The position numbers and the translations under genes are program-made. The notes beneath the pieces were generated by a model. It was given only the letters and a program-made list of their open reading frames with translations. It was not told the DNA's origin and searched no databases. Of a stretch of 7,443 bases of DNA, positions 1 through 6,188 are shown in pieces (within the stretch, counting starts at the first letter, position 1; every line of letters begins with the position of its first letter). This DNA is from 66-474 sp036568625. GTDB lineage: Bacteria > Pseudomonadota > Gammaproteobacteria > Xanthomonadales > Rhodanobacteraceae. The stretch covers positions 1 through 7,443 of the forward strand of contig DATCSF010000175.1 in the NCBI GenBank assembly GCA_036568625.1, given 5' to 3'.

Positions 1-258
1 GTCCAGCGCCTGTTCCGCCAGCCATGCGCGCGCGGCGGGCGCGTCCGCGAGATCGAATTCCGCCGACAACTCGGCGCGCTCGCAACCTGCACGCACCATG
101 CCGGCGTCGGCACGCGCGCCCGACAGCAGCAACAGCGCGTCGACCAGCAATGATTTGCCGGCGCCGGTTTCGCCGGTGACCACGGTGAGTCCGGCTCCGA
201 ACTCGATCTCGGCGGCCTCGACCACGGCAAAGTTGCGGACGGAGAGGTGAGTGAGCAT
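1..258 (-). CDS. recN: DNA repair ATPase RecN, N-terminal part (cut by window edge)
   Basis: RecN is an SMC-like ATPase of double-strand-break repair that acts on the nucleoid with RecA. Only the first 86 codons are inside the window, and the frame is open to the edge. The protein begins MLTHLSVRNFAVVEAAEIEF, the usual RecN opening, followed by the Walker A motif GETGAGKS at residues 29-36 and LLVDALLLLSGARAD, which matches the RecN ATP-binding head. The ATG at 256-258 (minus strand) places this opening at residue 1. No good Shine-Dalgarno sequence lies before it. A TAGAAT -10-like hexamer (283-288, minus strand) lacks a convincing -35. The coiled coil and Walker B half lie outside the window. 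RecN is often LexA-controlled, but no LexA-like palindrome was seen in the spacer. It is transcribed away from hrcA. The family call is secure; regulation is unknown. Confidence 0.93.
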   Translation of the reverse strand, partial: MLTHLSVRNFAVVEAAEIEFGAGLTVVTGETGAGKSLLVDALLLLSGARADAGMVRAGCERAELSAEFDLADAPAARAWLAEQALD

Positions 259-411
259 GGGCGGATTTGGGTGGGAGCGAGGATTCTAGCGAAGCAGGGA
301 CGAGGGGCGGGCAGCGGGGGAATAGGGGTGGTCTTGCGCACGGCCCGTCACGATCAATCCCGGCAATGCGCACATCATTGCGCCCGGCCATCCGTCACCG
401 TCCCCATCGCG

Positions 412-440
412 CTTGCATTCCATCGCCACTACCCGTATTA
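412..440 (+). promoter_or_regulatory. Candidate sigma-32-like promoter of hrcA
   Basis: CTTGCA (412-417) and CCCGTATTA (432-440) are separated by 14 nt. This resembles the heat-shock consensus CTTGAA / CCCCATnTA, with 5 of 6 matches in the -35 and 5 of 8 in the -10. The predicted start near 446 gives a leader of about 29 nt before the hrcA GTG. The -10 also has some sigma-70 character (TATTAG). No CIRCE operator is visible in the recN-hrcA spacer. An imperfect dyad (CAATG at 364-368, CATTG at 376-380) lies upstream but cannot be tied to a known regulator. Confidence 0.4.
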
Positions 441-474
441 GAGGTGTATAGCCGCTACTGTAAAGCAACCGTTC

Positions 475-1518
475 GTGTCCCAGCCCCACCGTCTCGATGC
501 CCGTGCCCGCCACTTGCTGCGTACGCTGATCGCGCAGTATCTGGAGGAGGGCCAGCCAGTGGGTTCGCGCACGCTGGCCCGCTCGGCCGGGTTGGACGTA
601 AGTCCGGCGACGGTGCGCAACATCATGTCCGATCTCGAGGAATTGGGCCTGATTGCTTCGCCGCACACGTCTGCCGGGCGGGTGCCGACCGTGAGCGGAT
701 TGCGCCTGTTCGTCGACAGCCTGCTGGAATTGAAACCGCTGCCGCGCGGGGCGGTGATGCAGATGCAGCGCGAGCTGCCGCGGGAGTTGGCCACGCCGCG
801 CGAGTTGCTTGGTAGTGCATCCAGCCTGCTGTCGGCAATGACGCACTTCGTGGGGCTGGTCACGGTGCCGGGCACGGCCGATGCGCCGCTGAAACAGATT
901 GAATTCGTGCCGATCGAATCGCGGCGGGTGCTCGCGATCCTGGTTTTCGCCGACGGGCAGGTGCAGAACCGCGTGTTGAACTTGAGCCAGCGTTTCGATG
1001 CACGAGCGCTGGAGCTTGCAGCCAATTACTTGAATGGGCATTACGCCGGGCTGCGCCTGGACGACATCCGGGTGCGCGTTCTGGCGGACCTGCGCGCCGC
1101 CGGCAGCGAATTGAATCGGCTGCTGGATACGGCGGTCGAAGTGGCCGCGGAAACCTTCGCGCCGGAACCCGAATCCGACATGCTGGTTTCGGGGCAGACC
1201 AACCTGATGTCCGGCGACGAGACCTTGCAGATGGAACGCCTGCGCGAGTTGTTCGAGGCGTTCCAGCGCAAGCGCGAACTGCTGGCTTTGCTGGAAAGTT
1301 GCGCGCGTTCGCCCGGGGTGCGGCTGTTCATCGGCGAGGAATCCGGCTTCGAACCGCTCAAGGGCTACAGTCTGGTCAGCGCGCCGTACGGCGCCCAAGG
1401 CCATGTGCTGGGCGCGGTCGGGGTGATCGGCCCCACCCGCATGGCTTATCATTCCGTGATCCCGGTGGTGCAGGCGACCGCCACGCTCCTGACCGATGCC
1501 TTGCGGTCCTCCGAATGA
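475..1518 (+). CDS. hrcA: Heat-inducible transcription repressor HrcA
   Basis: HrcA is a dimeric repressor that binds CIRCE operators of chaperone genes and whose activity is usually tuned by GroEL. The product is 347 residues, normal for the family. The N-terminal winged helix spans about residues 8-65, with VGSRTL (29-34) and the family signature SPATVRNIMSDLEELGLI (43-60), followed by PHTSAGRVPT (63-72) and RLFVD. The C-terminus has GEESGFEPL and GPTRMAYHSVIPVV, the conserved HrcA dimerisation/GAF-like end. The start is GTG at 475: it puts the winged helix at the normal distance, an in-frame stop (439-441) closes the frame upstream, and the next methionine is only at residue 51. No Shine-Dalgarno sequence precedes the GTG, suggesting weak translation of the repressor. 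It is the first gene of the cluster, divergent from recN. With no CIRCE in the window, its targets are probably elsewhere, for example groESL. Confidence 0.96.
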   Translation: MSQPHRLDARARHLLRTLIAQYLEEGQPVGSRTLARSAGLDVSPATVRNIMSDLEELGLIASPHTSAGRVPTVSGLRLFVDSLLELKPLPRGAVMQMQRELPRELATPRELLGSASSLLSAMTHFVGLVTVPGTADAPLKQIEFVPIESRRVLAILVFADGQVQNRVLNLSQRFDARALELAANYLNGHYAGLRLDDIRVRVLADLRAAGSELNRLLDTAVEVAAETFAPEPESDMLVSGQTNLMSGDETLQMERLRELFEAFQRKRELLALLESCARSPGVRLFIGEESGFEPLKGYSLVSAPYGAQGHVLGAVGVIGPTRMAYHSVIPVVQATATLLTDALRSSE

Positions 1519-1519
1519 C

Positions 1520-1541
1520 CCGCGCCCGGTATCGGGCGCGG
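1520..1541 (+). terminator. GC-rich hairpin directly after hrcA (attenuator or weak terminator)
   Basis: A perfect 9-bp stem, CCGCGCCCG (1520-1528) with CGGGCGCGG (1533-1541), closes a 4-nt GTAT loop one base after the hrcA stop codon. No U-tract follows, so it is not a canonical intrinsic terminator. It could reduce read-through into grpE or protect the 3' end of an hrcA transcript. The separate promoter candidate before grpE fits a partial transcription break here. Confidence 0.4.
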
Positions 1542-1637
1542 TGCTCGGCATGCTCTTGCGCTGCCCTGTACACTCCGCTGCCTGCGCTCCGGCGACCCGC
1601 GATCTGCTTTCGCGCGCGATGGCATTCAATGAGTTCT

Positions 1638-1666
1638 CTTGAATCGGGACACCCCGGCCGCATAGA
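1638..1666 (+). promoter_or_regulatory. Candidate sigma-32-like promoter of grpE
   Basis: CTTGAA (1638-1643) is a perfect heat-shock -35 core. After a 14-nt spacer comes CCGCATAGA (1658-1666), matching CCCCATnTA at 6 of 8 fixed positions. The predicted start near 1672 gives a leader of roughly 60 nt before the grpE ATG. The element lies in the 217-nt non-coding spacer after the hrcA hairpin, a sensible place for an internal operon promoter. Confidence 0.5.
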
Positions 1667-1724
1667 TGGGTCTGTTGCGCCTGCGATTGCCGGCTGGTTG
1701 GCGGCGGCGGGCTGTTCACGTTGC

Positions 1725-1729
1725 GAGGA
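1725..1729 (+). promoter_or_regulatory. Ribosome binding site that fixes the grpE start
   Basis: GAGGA sits six bases before the ATG at 1736. It touches the other in-frame ATG at 1730 and lies inside the reading frame of the in-frame TTG at 1721, so neither of those can use it. This makes 1736 the likely start of GrpE. Confidence 0.7.
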
Positions 1730-1735
1730 ATGAGC

Positions 1736-2281
1736 ATGACGAACCCGAAGGAATCGCCCGAATCGACGCCGCAGGACGATCGGCAGCCGCCGATGGATGC
1801 CGGCGGTGCGGACGAACTGGAAACCCTCAGCCGGCAATTGGCCGAAGCCGAAACCAATCTCGCCGGCATGCGCGAAACGCTGCTGCGCGAGCGCGCCGAC
1901 CTCGAAAACCAGCGCAAGCGCATGCAACGCGACCTGGAGCAGAGCCTCAAGTTCGCCAACGAAAAGCTGTTGCGCGACCTGCTGCCGGTGTACGACGGCC
2001 TCGAAAGCGGGCTGGCGGTCGAGACCGCCGACGTCGCCTCGATGCGCGAAGGCTTGAGCCTGACCTTGAAATCGCTGCTGAAGATTGCCGAGAGCAATGG
2101 CTTGCAACAGATTGATCCTGTTGGCCAGCCGCTAGACCCGGAGCGCCACCATGCGGTCAGCATGGTCGAGGCGCCGGGCAGCGCGCCCGGCACCGTGGTG
2201 AACGTGATGCAGAAGGGCTACGTGCTGAACGGCCGGTTGCTTCGACCTGCCTTGGTCACCGTGGCGAAAGGCTCGGATTGA
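1736..2281 (+). CDS. grpE: Nucleotide exchange factor GrpE
   Basis: GrpE is the cytoplasmic dimer that releases ADP from DnaK and resets the Hsp70 cycle; its long helices also act as a heat sensor in studied homologues. From the ATG at 1736 the product is 181 residues, within the normal range. An acidic, proline-rich tail (1-25) precedes a long coiled-coil helix (about 26-75). The four-helix-bundle signature FANEKLLRDLLPVYDGLE follows (73-90). The beta-wing carries MVEAPGSAPGTVVNVMQKGY and VLNGRLLRPALVTVAKG near the C-terminus, the part that contacts the DnaK nucleotide-binding domain. LDPERHHAV (133-141) stands where FDP is common, a mild change. The start is chosen from GAGGA spaced 6 nt before the ATG; upstream in-frame ATG (1730) and TTG (1721) are less likely. 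The gene lies 92 nt before dnaK, and each has its own heat-shock promoter candidate. Confidence 0.96.
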   Translation: MTNPKESPESTPQDDRQPPMDAGGADELETLSRQLAEAETNLAGMRETLLRERADLENQRKRMQRDLEQSLKFANEKLLRDLLPVYDGLESGLAVETADVASMREGLSLTLKSLLKIAESNGLQQIDPVGQPLDPERHHAVSMVEAPGSAPGTVVNVMQKGYVLNGRLLRPALVTVAKGSD

Positions 2282-2293
2282 TTGGCGCAAAAC

Positions 2294-2322
2294 CTTGAGA
2301 TAACGCCGCCAACCCCCAGTTT
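2294..2322 (+). promoter_or_regulatory. Candidate sigma-32-like promoter of dnaK
   Basis: CTTGAG (2294-2299), a 14-nt spacer and CCCCAGTTT (2314-2322) resemble CTTGAA / CCCCATnTA, with 5 of 6 and 6 of 8 matches. The predicted start near 2329 gives a leader of about 45 nt. That leader contains a small hairpin, CGGTC (2338-2342) with GACCG (2347-2351) around a CCTC loop, which leaves the ribosome binding site AGGAG (2362-2366) free. The position directly before dnaK and the same spacer as the grpE and hrcA candidates support it. Confidence 0.5.
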
Positions 2323-2373
2323 GTGTTCAAGATTCGACGGTCCCTCGACCGCAAAACATCCAGGAGCTGAAAC

Positions 2374-4302
2374 ATGAGCAAGATCATCGGTATCGACCTC
2401 GGCACGACCAACTCGTGTGTCGCGGTCATGGAAGGTACCAAAACGCGCGTGATCGAAAATTCCGAAGGCGATCGCACGACCCCGTCCATCGTGGCGTTTT
2501 CCAAGGATGGCGAGGTGCTGGTAGGCGCGCCGGCCAAGCGTCAGGCCGTGACCAATCCCAAGAACACCTTCTATGCGGTGAAGCGCCTGATTGGCCGCAA
2601 GTTCACCGATGCCGAGGTGCAGAAGGACCTCAACGTGGTGCCGTACAAGATCGTCGGGCACGGCAACGGCGATGCGTGGTTGGAAACCTCCGATGGCAAG
2701 CAGATGGCACCGCCCGAGATTTCCGCCAAGGTGCTGATGAAGATGAAGAAGACCGCCGAGGATTTCCTGGGCGAAACCATCACCGACGCGGTGATCACGG
2801 TGCCGGCCTACTTCAACGATTCACAGCGCCAGGCGACCAAGGATGCCGGCAAGATCGCCGGCCTCGAGGTCAAGCGCATCATCAACGAGCCGACCGCGGC
2901 AGCCCTGGCCTATGGGCTCGACAAGGGCGGCGGCGATCGCAAGATCGCGGTGTATGACCTGGGCGGCGGCACCTTCGACGTGTCGATCATCGAAATCGCC
3001 GAAGTCGACGGCGAGAAGCAATTCGAGGTACTTGCCACCAACGGCGACACCTTCCTCGGTGGCGAGGACTTCGACAAGCGCGTGATCGACTACCTGGTCG
3101 ACGAATTCAAGAAGGACCAGGGCGTGGATCTGCGCAATGATCCGCTTGCGCTGCAGCGCCTGAAGGACGCGGCCGAGCGCGCCAAGATCGAGTTGTCGTC
3201 CGCGCACCAGACCGAGGTGAACCTGCCGTACGTCACGGCCGATGCTTCGGGCCCGAAGCACCTCAACATCAAGTTGACCCGCGCCAAGCTGGAAGCCCTG
3301 GTCGAGGATCTGATCAAGCGCACCATCGATCCATGCCGTACGGCGCTGAACGATGCCAACCTGCGCGTGTCCGACGTCGCGGAGGTGATCCTGGTCGGTG
3401 GGCAGACCCGGATGCCCAAGGTGCAGGAAGCGGTCAAGGATTTCTTCGGCAAGGAGCCGCGCAAGGACGTGAACCCCGACGAAGCCGTCGCGGTGGGTGC
3501 GGCAATCCAGGGCGGCGTGTTGTCGGGCGACGTCAAGGACGTGCTGCTGCTCGACGTGACCCCGCTGTCGCTCGGCATCGAGACGCTGGGCGGCGTGATG
3601 ACCAAACTGATCGACAAGAACACCACGATTCCGACCAAGGCCTCGCAGGTGTTCTCGACCGCCGAGGATAACCAGAGTGCCGTGACCGTGCACGTGCTAC
3701 AGGGCGAGCGCGAGCAGGCGCGCTTCAACAAGTCGCTGGCCAAGTTCGATCTCGCCGGCATCCAGCCCGCGCCGCGCGGCATGCCGCAGATCGAGGTGTC
3801 CTTCGACATCGATGCCAACGGCATCCTGCACGTCACCGCCAAGGACAAGAACACCGGCAAGGAACAGCGCATCGAGATCAAGGCGGGCTCCGGCCTGTCC
3901 GAGCAAGAGATCCAGCAGATGGTCACGGATGCCGAAACGCATCGCGAGGAAGACAAGAAGTTTCAGGAGCTGGTCGTCGTCCACAACAAGGCCGACCAGT
4001 TGGTGCACGCCACGCGTTCGGCGATCAAGGAGCACGGCGGCAAGGTCGGCGGCGACGTGATCGGCCGCGTCGAGGAAGCCTTGTCCGAACTCGAGAAGGT
4101 GATGAAGGGCGACGACAAGGCAGCGATCGAGTCGCGGATCTCCAAGCTCGAGGAAGCCGCGCAATCGTTGTTCGCCGCGGCCCAGGCGGGTGGTCAGCCC
4201 GGTCCGCAACCGAGCGCGCAGCAGGCGCCTGGCGGTGGCAGCGCGTCGCCGGATGACGTGGTCGATGCCGAGTTCACGGAAGTGAAGGACAAGGACAAGT
4301 AG
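2374..4302 (+). CDS. dnaK: Molecular chaperone DnaK (Hsp70)
   Basis: DnaK is the ATP-driven cytoplasmic Hsp70 that binds unfolded segments and works with DnaJ and GrpE. The product is 642 residues, full length. The nucleotide-binding domain shows GIDLGTTNSCVAV (6-18), IINEPTAAALAYGLD (169-183), YDLGGGTFDVSI (194-205) and VGGQTRMPKV (341-350), the standard Hsp70 signatures; T200 sits in the usual autophosphorylation-site position. The interdomain linker VLLLDVTPLSLGIETLGG (390-407) is intact and leads into the beta-sandwich (FDIDANGILHVTAKDK, 477-492) and the helical lid. A Gly/Pro/Gln-rich tail ends DDVVDAEFTEVKDKDK, close to the typical proteobacterial DnaK end. The ATG follows AGGAG (2362-2366) with 7-nt spacing. 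The gene has its own heat-shock promoter candidate and is followed by two strong hairpins, which may cut transcription towards the downstream genes. No missing key residue was seen. Confidence 0.99.
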   Translation: MSKIIGIDLGTTNSCVAVMEGTKTRVIENSEGDRTTPSIVAFSKDGEVLVGAPAKRQAVTNPKNTFYAVKRLIGRKFTDAEVQKDLNVVPYKIVGHGNGDAWLETSDGKQMAPPEISAKVLMKMKKTAEDFLGETITDAVITVPAYFNDSQRQATKDAGKIAGLEVKRIINEPTAAALAYGLDKGGGDRKIAVYDLGGGTFDVSIIEIAEVDGEKQFEVLATNGDTFLGGEDFDKRVIDYLVDEFKKDQGVDLRNDPLALQRLKDAAERAKIELSSAHQTEVNLPYVTADASGPKHLNIKLTRAKLEALVEDLIKRTIDPCRTALNDANLRVSDVAEVILVGGQTRMPKVQEAVKDFFGKEPRKDVNPDEAVAVGAAIQGGVLSGDVKDVLLLDVTPLSLGIETLGGVMTKLIDKNTTIPTKASQVFSTAEDNQSAVTVHVLQGEREQARFNKSLAKFDLAGIQPAPRGMPQIEVSFDIDANGILHVTAKDKNTGKEQRIEIKAGSGLSEQEIQQMVTDAETHREEDKKFQELVVVHNKADQLVHATRSAIKEHGGKVGGDVIGRVEEALSELEKVMKGDDKAAIESRISKLEEAAQSLFAAAQAGGQPGPQPSAQQAPGGGSASPDDVVDAEFTEVKDKDK

Positions 4303-4308
4303 GTGTCG

Positions 4309-4333
4309 TCCGGCAGCACCCCGTGCTGCCGGA
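4309..4333 (+). terminator. Perfect hairpin after dnaK (attenuator or weak terminator)
   Basis: TCCGGCAGCAC (4309-4319) pairs perfectly with GTGCTGCCGGA (4323-4333): 11 bp with a CCC loop, starting six bases after the dnaK stop. No U-tract follows, so complete intrinsic termination is doubtful. Partial termination or 3'-end stabilisation of dnaK mRNA would make DnaK more abundant than the downstream products. Confidence 0.45.
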
Positions 4334-4338
4334 TCAAC

Positions 4339-4385
4339 TGTCCGCGTTCGAGCGACGCTGGGAAGCGCGACGCTCAACGCGGACA
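4339..4385 (+). other. Second, longer imperfect hairpin in the dnaK-TMEM175 spacer
   Basis: TGTCCGCGTT (4339-4348) pairs with AACGCGGACA (4376-4385). Continuing inward, GAGCG (4350-4354) pairs with CGCTC (4371-4375) and CGCT (4356-4359) pairs with AGCG (4364-4367) around a GGGA loop, with single-base bulges at 4349 and 4355 and a 3-nt bulge at 4368-4370. That is 19 bp in all. It ends 30 nt before the next start codon and has no U-tract. It may be an mRNA processing or stability structure. Function is inferred from position only. Confidence 0.4.
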
Positions 4386-4415
4386 ACTTCTGCGTGGAGG
4401 CGGGGAACCTCGAGC

Positions 4416-5000
4416 ATGCACAAGGGCCGGATGGAGGCGTTCACCGATGGCGTGATGGCCGTGATCATCACGATCATGGTGCTGCAGCTCGCCTTGCCGC
4501 GTGCAGGGACCTGGCAAGCGCTGCTGGCCGACCTCCCCGTGTTCCTGAGCTACGTGCTGAGCTTCGTTTACGTCGGCATCTACTGGAACAATCATCACCA
4601 CATGCTGCAGGCGGTCGAGCACGTGAACGGCAAGGTACTGTGGGCCAACCTGTTCGCCCTGTTCTGGATATCGTTGTTTCCGTTCACCACCCACTGGCTC
4701 AGCACCGCGCATCCAGTCCCGGCGGCGGTACCGACCGCCGTGTACGGCATCGTGCTGTTGCTCGCCGCCCTGGCGTGGATTCCGCTGATGCGCACGTTGA
4801 TCGCAGCGAATGGCGGTGAGGCGGGCGACCTCGGTGCGGCGCTCCGGGGCGACTGGAAAACCATCGTCTCGCCGATCGGGTACCTGGCCGGCATTGCGTT
4901 GGCGTTTTTCGAGCCCATATTGTCGTGCGTGATCTATGCTGCGGTCGCGGCGCTGTGGTTCATCCCCGACCGCCGACTGGAAGCAAAGCTACGCGCATGA
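4416..5000 (+). CDS. TMEM175/DUF1211-family membrane protein, predicted potassium channel subunit
   Basis: Prokaryotic TMEM175 proteins are small six-helix, tetrameric, potassium-conducting channels in the inner membrane; the ion specificity of this one is inferred. From the ATG at 4416 the product is 194 residues, the usual single-repeat size. It opens with HKGRMEAFTDGVMAVIITIM: the family motif R-x-x-x-F-S-D appears as R5...F9-T10-D11, with Thr for Ser, at the start of the pore-lining first helix (about 8-28). Further hydrophobic segments lie near 42-58, 74-97, 105-126, 150-168 and 169-184. The conserved YVGIYWNNHHHML (52-64) and LFWISLFPFTTHWL (82-95) blocks support the family strongly. 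The start is chosen because the family begins a few residues before this motif; GGGGA (4402-4406) is a weak ribosome binding site 9 nt upstream. The stop overlaps the dnaJ start by four bases. Its presence between dnaK and dnaJ is unusual; a role in envelope or ion stress is only a guess. Confidence 0.88.
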   Translation: MHKGRMEAFTDGVMAVIITIMVLQLALPRAGTWQALLADLPVFLSYVLSFVYVGIYWNNHHHMLQAVEHVNGKVLWANLFALFWISLFPFTTHWLSTAHPVPAAVPTAVYGIVLLLAALAWIPLMRTLIAANGGEAGDLGAALRGDWKTIVSPIGYLAGIALAFFEPILSCVIYAAVAALWFIPDRRLEAKLRA

Positions 5001-6112
5001 AAAGGTGCTACTACGAAGTCCTCGGCGTCGCGCGTACCGCGAATGACGAGGAATTGAAGAAGGCGTTTCGCCGGTTGGCGATGAAGAATCATCCCGACCG
5101 CTGTCCCGGCGACCCCGATGCTCAGGAGCGCTTCAAGGAAGCCAAGGAAGCGTACGAGATTCTGGGCGATCCGCAGCGCCGCGCGATGTACGACCAGTAC
5201 GGGCACGCTGCATTCGAGAACGGCACCGGGCGTCGTGGCGGTGCGCCCTTCGGCGACGTGGGCGACATCTTTGGCGACATCTTTTCCGACATTTTCGGCG
5301 GCGGCCGGCGTGCCGCGCGCGGTTCGGATCTGCGTTACGTGTTGGAGCTGGACCTCGAGGAGGCCGTGGCTGGCATCGACAAGCAGATCCGCGTGCCGAC
5401 CATGGTCAACTGCCATCACTGCAACGGTACGGGATCGGAAGACGGCAAGCTTTCCACCTGCGCGACCTGCCGCGGCCACGGCCGCGTGCGGATGCAGAAC
5501 GGCATCTTCTCGATCCAGCAGACCTGCCCGCATTGCGGCGGCGCCGGGCGCATGGTGGTGACGCCGTGCAAGCACTGCCACGGCGAGGGTCGGCTGGAAG
5601 ACGAGCGCAGCCTGGAAGTGAAGGTGCCCGCAGGCGTGGACGACGGCGACCGCATCCGCTTGAGCGGTCAAGGCGAAGCCGGGCCGTCCGGCACGACGCC
5701 CGGCGACCTGTACGTTGAGATCCACGTGCGCGAGCATCCGATCTTCAAACGCCTGGGCGACGACCTGCGCTGCGAGGTGCCGATCCGTTTCGCGCAGGCC
5801 GCGCTCGGCGCGACCATCGAAGTGCCGATCCTCGGCGGCGCCACCAGCATCATCGTGCCGCCGGAAACCCAGACGGGGCAGGAATTCCGGCTGCGCGGGC
5901 AGGGCGTGAAGTCTGTCCGCAGCCGCCGCACCGGCGACCTCTTCTGCACCGTGGTCGTCGAAACGCCGGTGCGGCTCGACAAGCACCAGCGCGAATTGCT
6001 GGAACAGTTCGAGGCGACCTTCGCCGATGCCGAGGAAGCCAGGAAACACTCGCCGCGCAACAGCGGCTTCGTCGAAGGCGTGAAGCAGTTCTGGGCGAAG
6101 ATGACGGGCTGA
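4997..6112 (+). CDS. dnaJ: Class I J-domain co-chaperone DnaJ (Hsp40)
   Basis: DnaJ delivers unfolded clients to DnaK and triggers its ATPase. The product is 371 residues with all class I parts. The J-domain (about 3-70) has the HPD motif at 32-34. The Gly/Phe region (about 76-108) is short, with GDIFGDIFSDIFGGG instead of a long glycine-rich run. The zinc-binding domain has four intact CxxCxGxG repeats (cysteine pairs at 139/142, 155/158, 177/180 and 191/194). The C-terminal client-binding domains include PAGVDDGDRIRLSGQGEAG, GDLYVEIHV and GDLFCTVVVETPVRL. Two residues in the J-domain are odd: C4 where Asp is usual before YYE, and C36 where Asn is usual in DRNPGD. The ATG at 4997 overlaps the preceding stop (ATGA) and gives the normal N-terminus; the nearest purine-rich site (GGAAG, 4979-4983) is 13 nt away, so translation is probably coupled to the upstream channel gene. 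No promoter was found directly before it. Confidence 0.97.
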   Translation: MKRCYYEVLGVARTANDEELKKAFRRLAMKNHPDRCPGDPDAQERFKEAKEAYEILGDPQRRAMYDQYGHAAFENGTGRRGGAPFGDVGDIFGDIFSDIFGGGRRAARGSDLRYVLELDLEEAVAGIDKQIRVPTMVNCHHCNGTGSEDGKLSTCATCRGHGRVRMQNGIFSIQQTCPHCGGAGRMVVTPCKHCHGEGRLEDERSLEVKVPAGVDDGDRIRLSGQGEAGPSGTTPGDLYVEIHVREHPIFKRLGDDLRCEVPIRFAQAALGATIEVPILGGATSIIVPPETQTGQEFRLRGQGVKSVRSRRTGDLFCTVVVETPVRLDKHQRELLEQFEATFADAEEARKHSPRNSGFVEGVKQFWAKMTG

Positions 6113-6188
6113 CGGCGGAATTGCGGGGTCTGGACCAGGAGCGCGACGCAAGCTTCCGGTCGGGATCAACGCCTCAGTTCTCCCGCCC

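Noticed and set aside
286..2193. A 635-codon open frame on the minus strand across hrcA and grpE
   Set aside because: It is antisense to two clear family genes, and its composition (rich in Arg, Gln, His, Ala, with no recognisable domain) is typical of GC-driven antisense frames.
3670..3685. GAGTGC inside dnaK as a possible CIRCE half-site
   Set aside because: It is within coding sequence, lacks the TAA end and has no partner half-site at the required spacing.
2821..3693. A 290-codon minus-strand open frame opposite dnaK
   Set aside because: A mirror of the dnaK codon pattern, with no start signal and no family signature.
4323..4415. An extended N-terminus for the TMEM175-like protein from the ATG at 4323
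   Set aside because: The extra 31 residues are translated hairpin sequence, rich in Arg/Thr/Ser, and do not fit the family, which starts just before the R-x-x-x-F-S/T-D motif.
4925..4996. A longer DnaJ starting at 4925
   Set aside because: The added 24 residues overlap the channel gene in another frame and precede the normal DnaJ opening; the ATGA overlap start at 4997 is standard.
4934..6169. A 411-codon minus-strand open frame opposite dnaJ
   Set aside because: Fully antisense to an intact dnaJ, with low-complexity His/Ala/Arg-rich sequence and no motif.
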